This document shows positions 22,466 to 35,600 of a DNA stretch of 64,000 bases, piece by piece. The stretch is from Centroberyx gerrardi (lineage: Eukaryota; Chordata; Actinopteri; Beryciformes; Berycidae), in contig NC_136004.1 of assembly GCF_048128805.1 (NCBI RefSeq), positions 16,802,185-16,866,184 of the forward strand, read 5' to 3'. The position numbers and the translations under genes are program-made. Numbering within the stretch: position 1 is the first letter of the stretch; each line of letters begins with the position of its first letter. The notes beneath the pieces are model-generated. The model was not told the DNA's origin. It worked only from the letters and a program-made list of their open reading frames with translations, and searched no databases.

Positions 22466-25400
22466 TGGACCTCAACTTTAGCACATTGTTGATTCTTAAC
22501 ATAGTGCTATCATTAGATGATGAATAAAAAGTGTAAACAGTACGTGGGTGTGTGTGTGCATGTGGTGTGCGCATGTGTGGACGCCTGCGTTGCGACTCCC
22601 TTTGTAACCCCTGGCCTTTGCCCCCTCCCCCAGATGGGCAGACTCTCAGCCAAGGCCCTGTGGAGGTTGGTGCCCTCTGCCTGACAGCCTGTCACAGTGC
22701 TATGGTGGTGATTTTTTTCTGCAGGAGATGGTGTCTGATTGGGAGCAGTGTGTGAATAGCCCTGTCACACTCGATAAGCCAGCAAGACGACCTGTGACGG
22801 GGACATATGGCATGTTTGACAGGGAGAGAGGGTGCGAATCGCACTGAATGATAAAATGGTGTTTTTCCCCCTTCGGCAATGTCATGCTTTCAGGCAAGCG
22901 TGTGGACCATCGCTCACTCAAGCGGTTGACTCCGGCCTCCTTGTGACATCTCCTTCAAGGTCCTGGGTTTCTCTGCCTCGCGCCTGGCCAATTCTGACAC
23001 TGCAAGCCTATGCCGCTCACAGCTGCTCCGTTAGCTTGTCGATGTGGGGAACATAATTGGATATCAGTTTAGTTTAGTGATGCAGACTGGGAAATTCATC
23101 TTAAGAGGCCGTTCGTCAGAGCTCCTCTTTAAAGCTCTCTGGGACCGCGGCCCTTTCGTCCCCGTCTCTTCTCGGCCTGTCACACGCCGCACACTGTTGA
23201 TTAATACACATGCAGTCCCATCAGACGACTCTAATTGATGGGATCAAGCTCCTCAGGCCCCTGATTTATTTAAAGGGCCGTGTACGCTTGAGAGAGAAGA
23301 GAAGAAAGGGAAAAGAAGGAGACAAACAAGCTTGGATTGCAGTGTGTCGGGGGTATTATTGAGTTTAACTGCATGCCCCTCATCCTCACTGTCAACCTGG
23401 GTCTTGACTTCTGGTGTTGCAGCCTCAACTCCTGTCCTGTCAAGTGTCACATAGTCTGTGTTTGTGGCCGTGACAGACAGCCCAGGTGTCACACTCAGGC
23501 TTCAGTGCACCATCAGGCACCTCTGCTCTGGTCCCCAGTGGCTCACAGTCAGAGAGACAGCACAGTCCAATAACCCCCCTCAAACCCACCATGCCTGGCT
23601 CCTTGGGGACGCTCCCGTGGAGTTTACTCTGTGTCCATTGGGCCAGAACTTAGAAACTCTGCCAACGGTCACATGATCCCGCAGTCACTCTGAATATGAA
23701 TTATAATACTCCTACTACTGCAGTGCTAGTACTGCCGCTCCATCTGCCACTATTACTACTACTTCTGCTGCGCCATTCCAGAAGGTGAGAACAGAGAAGG
23801 TCCTGTCACTAAATTCGATGGATGTTTCCTGGTGATGGAGGTGGGACTGTTGGCATCAGCTGGTCTTAAAGTGCAAGTTAGTTAGGGTGGTTGAGGATAT
23901 CACAGAGGTAAGATGATGCTGTTTAGAGCCTGGTCCGTGAAGGAGTTCAAACTGGATCCTCTATTTGACTGAAGGCCTGCGGAAGTCTTGAAGGTCTGAA
24001 ATTGAAGTGAGCACGTGAGCAGTTATGAAGTTTATTCAGAACTTTTTAGCACCAATCAGACTGCAATTACCATAGATAGACCAGCAATATTTTTTTGCAA
24101 CCAGAGTATTGAGCCTAGATGAGGAAGCATTTATGGATTTATGGAAATTACATAATATGATTCAAAAAATGAAATTATTTTGTCTGAATTATTTAATATT
24201 TACTCAAAAAGGGGAATTTTGATCTAAAATGTTCAGATGTAAAATGGATCTTCTGTAAATTTAAATGAGCCGGAGTTCATGGTGTTTGATCACATATGTT
24301 TCGAAGGTGTTGTATAGTTCAACCATATTTAGGCCCATACGGTTTTTGAATATCTGTAAACAGTTTTGACATTTTTCTGTTCCTCAGAAGCACCTTGTGT
24401 GCCCCTGCGCTCTGTGTGACAGCTCCTGTTCCACTGGACACAGTGACAAGCTGAGCAGAGATAGGCCAGGACCTTCCCTCATTGACCCGGCATCAGATTT
24501 TTTTTTGTTCTGGATTCCATCAATAAGGCTTGAGTGGCAGGCTCCCCTCTCATACAGGCTGCCTGCTGAATGCTAAAGCGGACTTGGCCTTGCAGCGAGT
24601 GATGACCTCAGTGTTGTGATCCTCCTGCTGCAGTGCCATTAGGGGACGAGGAAGGGTCTTTATCATCCGCTGCACACTGCGGTGTGCCCTCTCCGTCTGC
24701 TCGTCCAGTCGGTAGGGTCTTAGTCGTCAAAGACATTTTAGTCAAATAGCCATCTGAAGGATTTTTTCATGCTGTATTTCACATAGTTTCCTAAAAAAAA
24801 TTAGAGGCACTTCTCTGGCACTACAACAGTATTCATAAATATGCATTGGGCTTTGTTAAAACACTAGAAACACAAAAGTGGCCATTTTGCATGATTGCAT
24901 TCATTTACAGGAGGATAATATTGTGGGGAAGCAATTTAAAAGAATTGTCAAATAAATCAGCTCTTTGATTTGTCAACAAAATCTGTGACTATAAGGATTT
25001 CTTTGGGACATTGGTACAGCCCATGAAACAAATCACTTATTCCAGGATTGAAGACAGGATGCTGTTATGATGCAGAATATAATAGGAGCACAGCTGAAGC
25101 AGGCTTTTTGCCAGTGTGGAGGATTGCTTTAATATATATTCAGATTTAGGGTTAACAGATTATATGCAAATCATATGTGGTAATGTGATTATCAAATGTC
25201 AACAAAATTGTTATAGTTACTAAAATAACAGAAAAAACAGATTACAGATGCTCTTTAAAATAAGTAAAGTAAATTATATGTTGGATTCCGAAGAAAACTG
25301 AAAGCCAAAAGGCATTTTGACTGTGAGAGTATGGACACAAGCATCATATTAAACATCTTAAAATGATGGTTGATAATGGTTGGTTAAAAGCTGCAATTTG

Positions 25401-26185
25401 TAAACTCAAATTCATTGTCCATTTAAATGTCATATATTCAGTGTTTTTTTTTTTTTTAATTAATTATTTTTTACTTTCCCTGCAAAATTCATTGAATTAA
25501 TTGAAAAGTAAGAATGTCTACTAAATGCAGTCAGATGACATTAAAATATATACGATTATATTACTTTTTACTATGTAGAAAATGAGTCGACAGTAAGAAT
25601 ACATTTTAAAGTCTCCTTCTCTAACCCTGCATGCATTACATCCATATCAGGAATCCAGTGATTACTTTTTTATTACCTTGACTGCAAATACTGTATTTTA
25701 TGATCTTCTCCATTAGTTGTGTTGCTAGAAGAATAAATTCACAATCACAGAGGATACACACTAAAGTATTTAGCCCTCATCTTTAGTCATGAGGGCATCG
25801 GCACTGATGAGCATGGTCAGGGTCACAGCACTTACTCTCAAAAGGAGGGCCAGTGCTTGTAATCACATAATATGTATGATCTCTTATTCAAGTGGAGCTG
25901 ACATTCAGCAAATGCAAATGCATTTTATGGACTGTGTAGGCTATCTGTGAGAGTTTTGCTCTCTGTACGCTTGGTATGATGTATATGCCTGTTATGTAAG
26001 GCATGCCAAATGTGGGCTGTTTTGCACAGATTTGACGAATGATTGACATAATATTGACTATTTATTTTTAGCAGTGTGTGTACTGTCATGCTGCAGTAGA
26101 TGTTCAATTTGTCTGCGTTCTACAGTTCTGAAATTGAACACAAGGGGATCATGTATAGCTGCAGCCCCTCTCTGTGCTGCCTTTC
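22466..26185. other. Gene desert block; no gene seen
   Basis: No supported exon. The stretch 22600-23700 is less AT-rich than its surroundings and holds several short open frames without recognisable products. The stretch 24000-26100 is strongly AT-rich, with a poly-T run near 25443. Confidence 0.55.
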
Positions 26186-26189
26186 CCCC

Positions 26190-26335
26190 TCTGTAATTAA
26201 GAACAACATTTTGTGGTAGATTATAGGGAGACCCATCGTGCCATTCTACCGGTCTGCCTGATTAATAAAAGGCAGCTAATTTCAGTGGTGGAAGGCAGCG
26301 CTCCAAAATGGCTCCTAATTACACATTAGGAGTGT
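26190..26335. promoter_or_regulatory. Candidate conserved non-coding element with homeodomain sites
   Basis: The block contains several TAAT cores: gtaattaag near 26192, gattaataa near 26260, and a perfect inverted repeat CTCCTAAT (26312-26319), five-base spacer, ATTAGGAG (26325-26332). It is neither simple repeat nor a known mobile element. Its character resembles developmental enhancers in vertebrate gene deserts. Conservation could not be tested here. Confidence 0.35.
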
Positions 26336-26898
26336 GAAAGGCTCCTGCCGCTCCGGCCCCAATCCTCCACCCCACCCCCAACCCCTCCCCAGCCGGGGTG
26401 CATGTGCTGGCCCACCAGCACATTAACGCCGCTCCCAGGAGTGGCTAATTCCAGCCAACCCATCGGCACAATCAGTGGCAGATGTCAGGAATCGAAGATG
26501 ATGAATTATGAATATCCCGGAGATGTGGATAGGATACCGGCGTTACGGGAAAAAGATCCCTTTTTCTGTGCCATTTTGGGCAGCCAAATAAGCCGACAGA
26601 TTCAGGAGGAGTGTGGAGTGGTGGGGTGATTGATTTCTATTCGTCATTATAAATGGGGTCCGACTGAAATTGGATGTTTTAGTGAAGTCGTCAAGGACTT
26701 TATGAGTTGGAGGGGCTGTCTGGCAGTGTAGGGACTGTGGCTGACTGTGATAGCAGTAATGACTTCCTCTTCTCCCTCCCCTGGGTGGTCAACTCAAGGG
26801 CTCAGACAGCTGGGAATGATGTCCCGGAGAGGGCAACATGAACCTCTCACTGCACAGCATTTGCATGGCTACATGATTACAGCTGAAATGGAGGAGGT

Positions 26899-26920
26899 GG
26901 GGTGAGGGTCGGGGTGGGGG
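26899..26920 (+). other. Canonical G-quadruplex motif
   Basis: Four G runs of 4, 3, 4 and 5 bases are separated by loops of three (TGA), two (TC) and one (T) base. This fits the standard four-run rule with short loops, which favour a stable fold on the + strand. Confidence 0.65.
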
Positions 26921-29900
26921 TGGAAGGTGGTGACAGTAACAGCTGCAGAGAAGGCGACAGGAAATTATAGAGCAGTTGTTTTTGTTGCCATCGAGCCTCG
27001 TCCACAGAGGCAAGATGGGAAAGTTTTGATGTGAGAAATAACTGATACCTTGGCACCAGTATATAATAAAACTGGACCTGATATAATTGTAGCTTGTATT
27101 CAATTTGTAACTTGTATCAATTAAGACTGAATTTCAACAAAGACTGAGATGAACTGAGCTCAAGTTCAATACAGTGAATTGTTATCTACCTGAACAAATG
27201 CAGTGCTTTTAAGCTTGAGGCAGTGCAGATGCTTGAACTATGTCTGACCTTTAAAGCATACCCTTTTGATATGGATGGAGGAGAAGCAATGGACACTGTC
27301 TGCAGTGTCCAGGGACCTTGAGACATGATGATGGAATCAGACACCTTGTCAAAACAGATGTCCAACTGATGCTGTGGTCTATTGCTGGCTGACCATCCAG
27401 CCGACTGATGAGCTGGCTGCTGGTATGTGAACGTACACCTGGACGTCCATGGGGGGTCAGAGCCGCGGTGTGGGGGGAGAGAAAGGTGAAGTGGGAGACT
27501 GGGGCAGTTTGCCAGGCCAGACTTCACCTTGCCACCTCGGATGAGCCCACAGTACATTTCCTCAGCCCTTCCTGCCATTCATCACCAGGCCATGACAGGC
27601 AAATTCATCTGAGCAGGAAAGAGGAGCTAATCCTCCATATCTGAGACAGTGATAGACTGGCTGCTCCACAGGACTGCTGCAGGACCGATGAAATTAGGCT
27701 AAAACTGCTGTGGGGGATCACAGGAAATTGGCCTTGCCAATCATATAGAGCAACCTACTGTTGCACCACAAGCCTCAAATTTAATGCCAATCTAGCATGC
27801 ATCCGTTCATTTTCTCTGCCCTACTTTCATATAAGTGCAAATTTATCCATTTCCTGCTTTGATTGCGCTCTCACTGCAGAGTTTTTGTTACTGCAATGGA
27901 TCTTCCTATCATGGTGTAGAGATTAATGCAGAAAATATTTTGCATTCCCAATTTGGGGTATCAGAGGTAAACTAGTAGCCTTATATCCATAGTAGAGGAT
28001 AAAGTATATATTATTTCAGATATCTCCAACGGTCTCTGTGGCTGTATTGATGTAATTTCAACCCATTTTCCTGATGAGTGCCTCAGTTCTGACGCCCACA
28101 CAGCTTCTCATAATCGCAACGGTCAGCATATAAGTGGGCTCTCCACCAGCAACTCAGCAATATTGAAAAGTGAAAATCTATTCATCAACATGTTTTTCTG
28201 TTAACTACATCTGAATGCAGAGTGGAATCCCCAGTTGGGTTGAGTCATTACTTTCAGTAAAATAACTCCATTAAATAACAGTGAACACAAAGCTGTCCCA
28301 CTACACACAGCCTCTACTTTTCCCTGAGCCGCCGTCCCTCCTGCTGTCTTCCAGAGCCTTGGCTTCAGAAACACTAATACTGTCTGCCAGTTCAGTTCTA
28401 CATAGATTTGTGAGGAGACCAGGAGTGATCATTTCTTCCGTTTTTTTTCTCCCCCCGGGTGACACTGTGAAATATATTTTGTGTGCCCTTTCACTTCAGA
28501 CGAGCTCTGTGTGGAGGAAGCCCAGAGGAGACTAATGAGAGAGCACAGGGGTACGGCTCCGTCTGCCTCCATGCCTCATTTTTCTTGATTTCAGCCGCTC
28601 CAGTGTCGGCATGGGCTCCTGCTGGTCAGGTGATGGCGGTGCCAGCTGGTGCATCCAGCTCGGACGGACAGCGATTCATTTCCCCCAGCCGGTGATTTAT
28701 GGCACGGCAAAGCAGAGAGAAGCTGGTGTGCGTGGCACCGGGCCGCCTGAGTTAGTGCACTGTCCGGCCCCGTCATGCTTTACCACACAGCGGGCTGGAC
28801 TGCCTAATTTACGCTGGCAGACAGTCACATATATCACACCCCGTCTGGCCAATGAAGATTGGTGGTGTTTGAAAGGGTCTGTATACACAGTCGATTTTAC
28901 CCATGTGTTACTCCCTGCCCCGCCTTGCACTGAGGAATATTGTTTTTCTTTTCCTCTCCTTCTTTGTCTATTCGATCTTTCATGCTTCATTTCTGTACCT
29001 CTTTTTTGCTCTTTCTCATCTCTATCTTGCTCTCTCTCGCTCGCCCCCTCTCTCAGTATGTGGATGTAATGTGAAGTGACTGTGTTGGAGGGAGGCCCTC
29101 TCTCGCCGGACCGGCTCCTGAGGACTGTGCCCTTCTGTTCAGGGAAACTGGGGGAGGTCACAGTAGGTAGCTCCCCCGAGCCACGGCGTATTAATGCCTG
29201 GGCTGACCTCGGTGATAAGAAGGAAGCTTCAGGCGCATGTTTGATTCATGAGTCCATCCTCAGTGGGCCCTGGGGGGCTTTTTCCACTGCTGTCCTTTTA
29301 CTGGCAGGGTGGAGGGGTGCTGCAGGGGAGATCAGTCCTGTCTGTCACAGTGAGGTTGGGGTGCGATAAAGGCGCAGGGCTGGGAGTGGGCCAGAGCGCA
29401 CAGATCGGCCCCTGTGTCGGACACATGCGATGACTTAATGGTGGGTGGTGATGCGACAGCAGAGTGTTGAGGAATATTAGAACGGATATCAGCGATGGGG
29501 CCTGACATCATGAGCAGCCTACCTGCCTGAAGGAGGGCATGTTCAGGAGCGGGATGACAGAGTGAGTTGAAGGGCACTTGGCACAGTTCCGCTTCCTCCA
29601 GTTTTTTCGCAGTGTTTTACATTTTCCATCATTTCACAAAATTGGACATGTTTGAGGACTGGCAACGAGGAGCCGGATGGCTGAGATGGGGTGGAAGATG
29701 GGGTTTGGGGGAGTAAGCCGACACAGTTTCAGTTCCAGCACATATCTCCAAATTACATCCTCTGGAGTTTGGTTAGGGATTACTCCTGTCTAATCCTGAC
29801 AAATGCTGCAGAGTGAGACACATCTCTGACAACAGAGCAACTGCACAGCCTGTGATGACCATGGTGATCGGTTTAAATAAGTGCAGGGTACAGGACGTAC

Positions 29901-32000
29901 TCTCATGCACTCACAGCTTGGAAAGCTTTACATGCCATGATGAAAATGTTGATATCTTGAATAAAAAAAAAAATAAAAAAAAATCAAAATTGCAAAGACA
30001 GGAGCATGAAATAGAATGAATGTGTTTTTTTTTGGTTTTTTTTTGCTCCACTTCATGGTAAGATAAACAAAAGTTAGACTGAAAACAAAAGTGTAGAACA
30101 TGAGTATTCAGGCTGTGGTTGCATGCCTTGGTAAGAAATGGTTTTCTGAAAGCCCAGATCTGGGTAATTACAGTGCACACAGAGAGAGAGAGAGGCATCC
30201 TTGAACAACAGTATCTTGCCAGACACTTCAGAGCTCCTAATGCCAGCTGTTTGAATATGGCTATGTAATACATAATCCTGATTTGTGTTCCTTTCAGTCA
30301 CCAAAAGATCTGTACATGCCTCAAAGAAACTTGTCAAGGCTTTTCAGCGCACATTGCATACTTACAATCAAGTCGATGCTTGTCAACGCTATTGCTATCA
30401 AAATAGTCACAGAAGGGAGGGGCAATCCACATTTCACATATCCCATTGCTGTCACCTCCTTCTGCCCGTCACTAATCTTTAAAAGCTATTTGCAGTTTTA
30501 ATATAGATCTCAAATCCCTTTTCCCTTCCTCTCTGTCTCTCTCTCTCTTACACACTCATTGTTCTTCTTTTGTGGTTTGCTGGAGAGCTGGGTTTGGTGG
30601 GTAGAGCGAGCCTTCTCATTCCTCCATGCGTTCCCATGGTCGTGCTTTTGTTTTTGCTAAGCTGGTGCCCCCGGATTAAAGGGAAAATAATCTTTCTTTC
30701 ATTGTTGTTTTTGTTTTGAAAACCTGCTGAAAAGCGATCTGTTGATTTTTCTCTCATCTTTCACAGATTAAGTTTAAATTGGACGATGAAAGGAGAATTT
30801 GTTGGTAATGTCTGTTTATGTTTGTGCGTGCTAAGGCAGGGGTAATGTTGACATAATTTTAAATTGTGTTTTTTTGGGGGGTGATTTTGTTTGAATACAG
30901 TTGTGCATCAAAGAAAGCGAAGGAGCTCTCCAAACCGTTTGAGTCTTACAGTTTGTAATGCACGTTTACTGTGAAATGTACGTTTAATTCATCCAGTCCC
31001 TGATTCATATCCACATGAATTATTGTCTGGCCCGGCAGCCAAGCTACCCATTTGTGTCAGATGGTAGACTAATGGTGATATTAATGAAGTCATTGCTTTA
31101 GTCAGAAAATCAATAGTCACTCGAAACAGTCAATGCAAGCGAGTGGGCTTGAATAGTGACCTAGTTCCCATGTAATGACAGATCCTAACCCATTCTGTAT
31201 TGTTTGATGCTCACAACATCTGCTGTGCCATACAATCATATTTATGCAACAAAACACAGCGAAACACAATACACAGCAGAGCAGAGTATATGAGGGGGAA
31301 TTGGGGCAGCTGTAATTTCTTTGTTTGTGTGTGGCAATAAACACTGCTGAGTGAAAATGAATTTGCTGATGCTTCACACAAATAGTAATACCAATATTAT
31401 TCCACATCATTAGCTGTGAAAAATAGCTCTGCAAACTATCAACCCCTCTCTTCCTTTGGCCACAGAAGGCAGGGGCCAACTGGGGCCGGGAGGTTAACTT
31501 TGGTTTGGCATTAAACAGCCTGTCCGCCCGCATTAAACAGCAGCGTCAGAGTTGGAGTGGGGCCACGCAGAGGTCAGTAGGCCTCGGTGGTCAACTGAGG
31601 AATGGGGAGAAGGTGAGGGGGGCCGGACACCGGCTCTGCTCCCAGCCTGCACAGCTCAGCCCCGAGCCACACCGAGTTCAGTCAAAACTCATGACTGTGT
31701 TATTACTGCGTTCTGTTGTGCAGTCGGAGATGAATAGGCTCTGCATTCATTCTAACAAAAAGCCTTGGCATGCATGTGGGAGCAGGAAGTGGGAATTCTA
31801 ATACTGCTTTATCTCGGGCAGTAAAAGAAGACAATACGAGCTGTCCCCTCTGAACTGGGGGAGTGAACACTCAAATCCCTGTCTTTCTGTATAAAAACAC
31901 TCCCTTTAACTGCATTTCTTCCAGTGAAGTAATGTGGCAATCACTTCTTTAGACATGCAAGTATCTTTTAACATGAAGGTGACTATTCATGTAATGTTAA
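26921..32000. other. Gene desert block; no gene seen
   Basis: Open frames up to about 150 codons occur (for example 28611-29069 and 27186-27578), but none resembles a known protein or has matching splice sites. A polypyrimidine tract occupies about 28946-29056. The intervals 28500-29500 and 31440-31740 are GC-richer and of ordinary complexity. Two A/T homopolymer patches lie near 29961 and 30027. Confidence 0.55.
28946..29056 (+). repeat. Polypyrimidine-rich tract
   Basis: More than 100 bases almost all C and T on the + strand, without a perfect repeat unit. Tracts of this sort can adopt triplex structures. No coding signal is seen. Confidence 0.6.
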
Positions 32001-32090
32001 CATAACAGATGCCATTTGGTAGACACTTTTTGTTCCCCCTCAAAGTGCCTTGCAGTCTTACAGTGGCATGAGTGCATACTTGTTTAAGCA
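32000..32090 (-). repeat. HE1-like SINE 3' end, minus orientation
   Basis: gatgccatttggtagacact followed by caaagtgccttgcagtctta resembles the reverse complement of the teleost SINE end reading TAAGTCGCTTTGGATAAAAGCGTCTGCTAAATG. It is degenerate and belongs to the same type as the remnant in mvk intron 3. Confidence 0.5.
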
Positions 32091-32440
32091 TTGACGGCTC
32101 TAGCAGTGTTAGTGCCCTACTTTACCCCCGGAGACACCAGTCATCAATCACTCATCTCTTAAGAAGAAAATCAACTGATTCCAATCAGATACCAATTTAG
32201 CTTCTTTTTTTTTTTCACAAAAAATGTTGGCTTTGATATGATCCCACACTGATACATTGTGGTAAATGGTTCTAAATGTCAACTTTGATTTTATTTTTTT
32301 ATTTTTTTAATCCTTTTTTTCTTTCCATAGGTGCATAGTTTTCATTAAATTAGAAAATAATATTTAGCAGCTATGTCTGAAGGATTCAGTTTAGTGGCCT
32401 AGAATAGCCACTAAATTGCAAATAACTATCGTATGTGCAG

Positions 32441-32473
<33 letters not shown>

Positions 32474-32486
32474 GTCTATCTGTCTA

Positions 32487-32529
<43 letters not shown>

Positions 32530-32564
32530 GCCTGTCTGTCTGTCTGTCTGTCTGTCTGTCTGCC

Positions 32565-32597
<33 letters not shown>

Positions 32598-32599
32598 GC

Positions 32600-32635
<36 letters not shown>
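32441..32635 (+). repeat. (TATC)n/(TGTC)n compound tetranucleotide array, 195 bp
   Basis: The array begins as TATC, passes through mixed TATC/TGTC and becomes nearly pure TGTC, ending with TATC again. Single T-to-C changes making CCTG units begin at 32531, 32563 and 32599, spaced 32 and 36 bases. Because the unit is four bases long, three frames stay open and give Cys-Leu-Ser-Val repeats; these are not genes. Confidence 0.98.
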
Positions 32636-35600
32636 TGGGTGACATATATATGTTGCGCAAGAGTGAAATCAAAACTTCACATTAAGGTTAAAATGTGAAG
32701 AATTGAATAATACTAATTGCTTGTGCACAAAGGGCCACACCTTGTGTCAGTGAAGGCTAACTGGGGAATAGTGATGGGAGTCAGCCTTCCTTCTATGCGC
32801 TACAGAGCAGATGAACACAGAATACTGTTACAGGAGGCAGCCTGCTCCTCAGGCTACGCTCAGATCCCCCCCACCCCCCTCAGCAAAACTTCCACATTTT
32901 AATCCAATAGTGTGCATAGAGCTCAGGGAAATGATATTTAGGAGACAATGAGTGCCCTGCAGAGACAAAGAAGGGAGGGGGGATTAGAGTGTGTCTCTGG
33001 AGTGGCTTTGACTCCTCCACTGATGGAGAGTAATTAAAGCAGCCTACTGTGTTGTCGATGTAGCTAAAGGGGGATAATAATGAAACATCACAGCTCATAG
33101 AGCTTGGGCCTGCAGCACCTTACTTGAGCCTAAAGCCGTGATTAGGAGCACAGTCACCATGTAGGTTGTTCCTAGACATAGTACTTTGTATCCTAACACA
33201 CACTAATAAACGACTGTTTTCACATTTAGGTTGATAAGTTAGGTATGTTCGGTATTTTTTCAAATTAACAATTAGAAATGTATTGAATCACAGTAAATCA
33301 CTTGGGAATGTAAGAAATGATCACAAGTTCCTGTTCTCTGCTATATTTTCATGAAATGTAACATTTTTGATCGAAGATATATGAGGCAAAAGTGCAGACT
33401 GTCAACTATGGCCCCTCCAATTTCAACTAAGCTGAGTAAGTACTGGGACAAATTAACTTTAACTAAATCCAAGTTATCTAAATTCATTGTTTCCTCACAG
33501 GCCAATTACACATAACAACTGTGTAAAGTCTGTGACCCATCAACATTGCCAGACTCTTGTTATCTTCCTTTAAGATAATCTGGCAAGCCCTAAATGTCGC
33601 CTCTTGCGTCTTGATCCATCTCAGTGGGTTTTCAGCTAAGGTTAGGTACTGTTCGAGACAGCATGGAAAACAGTGGATGACTGACTTGTACATAACGTCC
33701 AGACTCTGAGCTGTGGTATCGGCCAAAAACCTGCGCTCTCCTGTCTGCTTTCCTCAGGTTACATTGCGTCACTTCAACTGTGGGACTTCCAAATTCCCAC
33801 CGAACCCCTTAGGAAAATTAACCATCAGGAACCTGACTGCTGAAGTGACCCTCTGTAACTTAAAGCATATTGGTAGAGGAGTAATATGTTACACTTTCAC
33901 TACACTAACCCAGGGTCTGGACACTGAGTCAAGGAGAGAGTCATCCATTTGCTGTACAATATTATACTAAGGTCTACATTTTAGCAAAGTATTTGAAAGG
34001 AAGAATCTGGTTGTATTCATTGCTTACATTGGATGAAACAGTTAGGTAAGCAAACATTAACTTCACATGGCATGAACTTACTTTGAGTTATTTTTCCTAA
34101 TACTAATAAGAGATGTGCTTCAATGATTCCCAAGGCTATATAGAGTCATTGCAGCTACAAAGAACATGGCATAGATAAATATACACTAAAATAGAAAAAT
34201 CAGTCAGAGAATGGTCTCAGAATGAGGTGAAACTGAAATGCATGGTTTGATTCTGTTAGTTAACAATCACCAGTAAAAACTAGGTACAGCTAATGCTAAA
34301 TGAATAGGAACCATAGGCAGCCACACTGGTTTTCTACAGTGAATCATGGTTAGATTACCTTCAATTGACTGAAATCAACAACACTTTGTTTCATTCTAAA
34401 TGAGGATGATTTTGCCCAAAATTTGAAAAATTGCTATCCACATGACTCAAATTTATTCAGCAGTAGTGGTTTGCTGTTTTGGCTAATCTCAGAGAACCAC
34501 ATATTCCATTTTCATCTGGATCAAAGATGACTCATTAACCCTCACACTTAATAACCATCAGAATATCGTATGAAGAAGACAATTACCTCTAACATGTAAG
34601 CAAGAAATACTCACATCAGTAGCTAGCTATACATAAATCTTTAAATTCAAAATATAAATAAACAAGCAGCAAAAAGAACAGATATCCTTACAGTATTCTC
34701 CTCCATTATTTTTGACACTGAATCTACATCACATAGAGCCTAATAATGTAAAGCGTGGAAAATTATGCATTCGTTTTTGAGAGAAAGCAGATATTCATTA
34801 CAACAGGGTTGTCCTTAATTAGCATGTTTAATTTTGGACATTGTTTCCCATTTGTTCCATGACAATACTTTTTGTATTGTATCATTAATTCACATTAGCT
34901 TGTGTCTTTCTCCCTACTGCATTCCCCCCTTGTTTATCATTAGAAAACAATTTTTGAGGTTTAAAGTAAAGGGTTAAATAGAGCATCTGAGGAGTAAGAG
35001 ACCTGTTTATCATTAATGGCTCATTGTTTCCTCTGTCTGTATAAAACACCATCATTAGAAGATGAAGACACACTTGTTTGCACATAAATGTTCCTTAAAG
35101 GCATCTATATGAATGACAGATTCCACTGAAAGACGGGGACTCAGACAGATTTTGCTCAATCAAAGCCTTGGAATAATTCAATTTGGTTGTACAGTTACTG
35201 GCACATGGTTAAAAGGAGAGTGGGAACGCGGATGAGAGACAATGGCAGGTTGCACACCGTCTATTTTTGTCAAGATCAACAGTTGCCTTCTCATCATGAG
35301 TGTGGTTTTGGAGCCGGTTCAGAGCGTAATAAAGCAGAGATCACAGCGACAGGAAGAAACAGCTGGGCACACAGCTCACTCTGCCCAGACACATGTGGAT
35401 AATGGATCATTTTCATTCCAACTCCCATGCGTTAGGGGGTATAGAGCAGGGATTGAGGAGTCAGTAGGTGTTCAATTAAGCATGGAGTGAATACATAATG
35501 AGCTAATAAGGCAGGAAAGAAATGTCCTAAATACGGTGGTATTTTGCACGCAGATCCCAAATGGTCGAGGGACTCAATCTATCTCAAAGCCTTACACCCT

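Noticed and set aside
27186-27578. 130-codon minus-strand open frame
   Set aside because: No recognisable protein family and no supporting splice sites.
28611-29161. Open frames of about 150 codons on both strands
   Set aside because: Low-complexity pyrimidine tract contributes much of the length; no domain, no splice partners, and both strands are open together.
32416-32698. Three overlapping open frames rich in Cys-Leu-Ser-Val
   Set aside because: They are translations of a four-base repeat, which leaves three frames open automatically.
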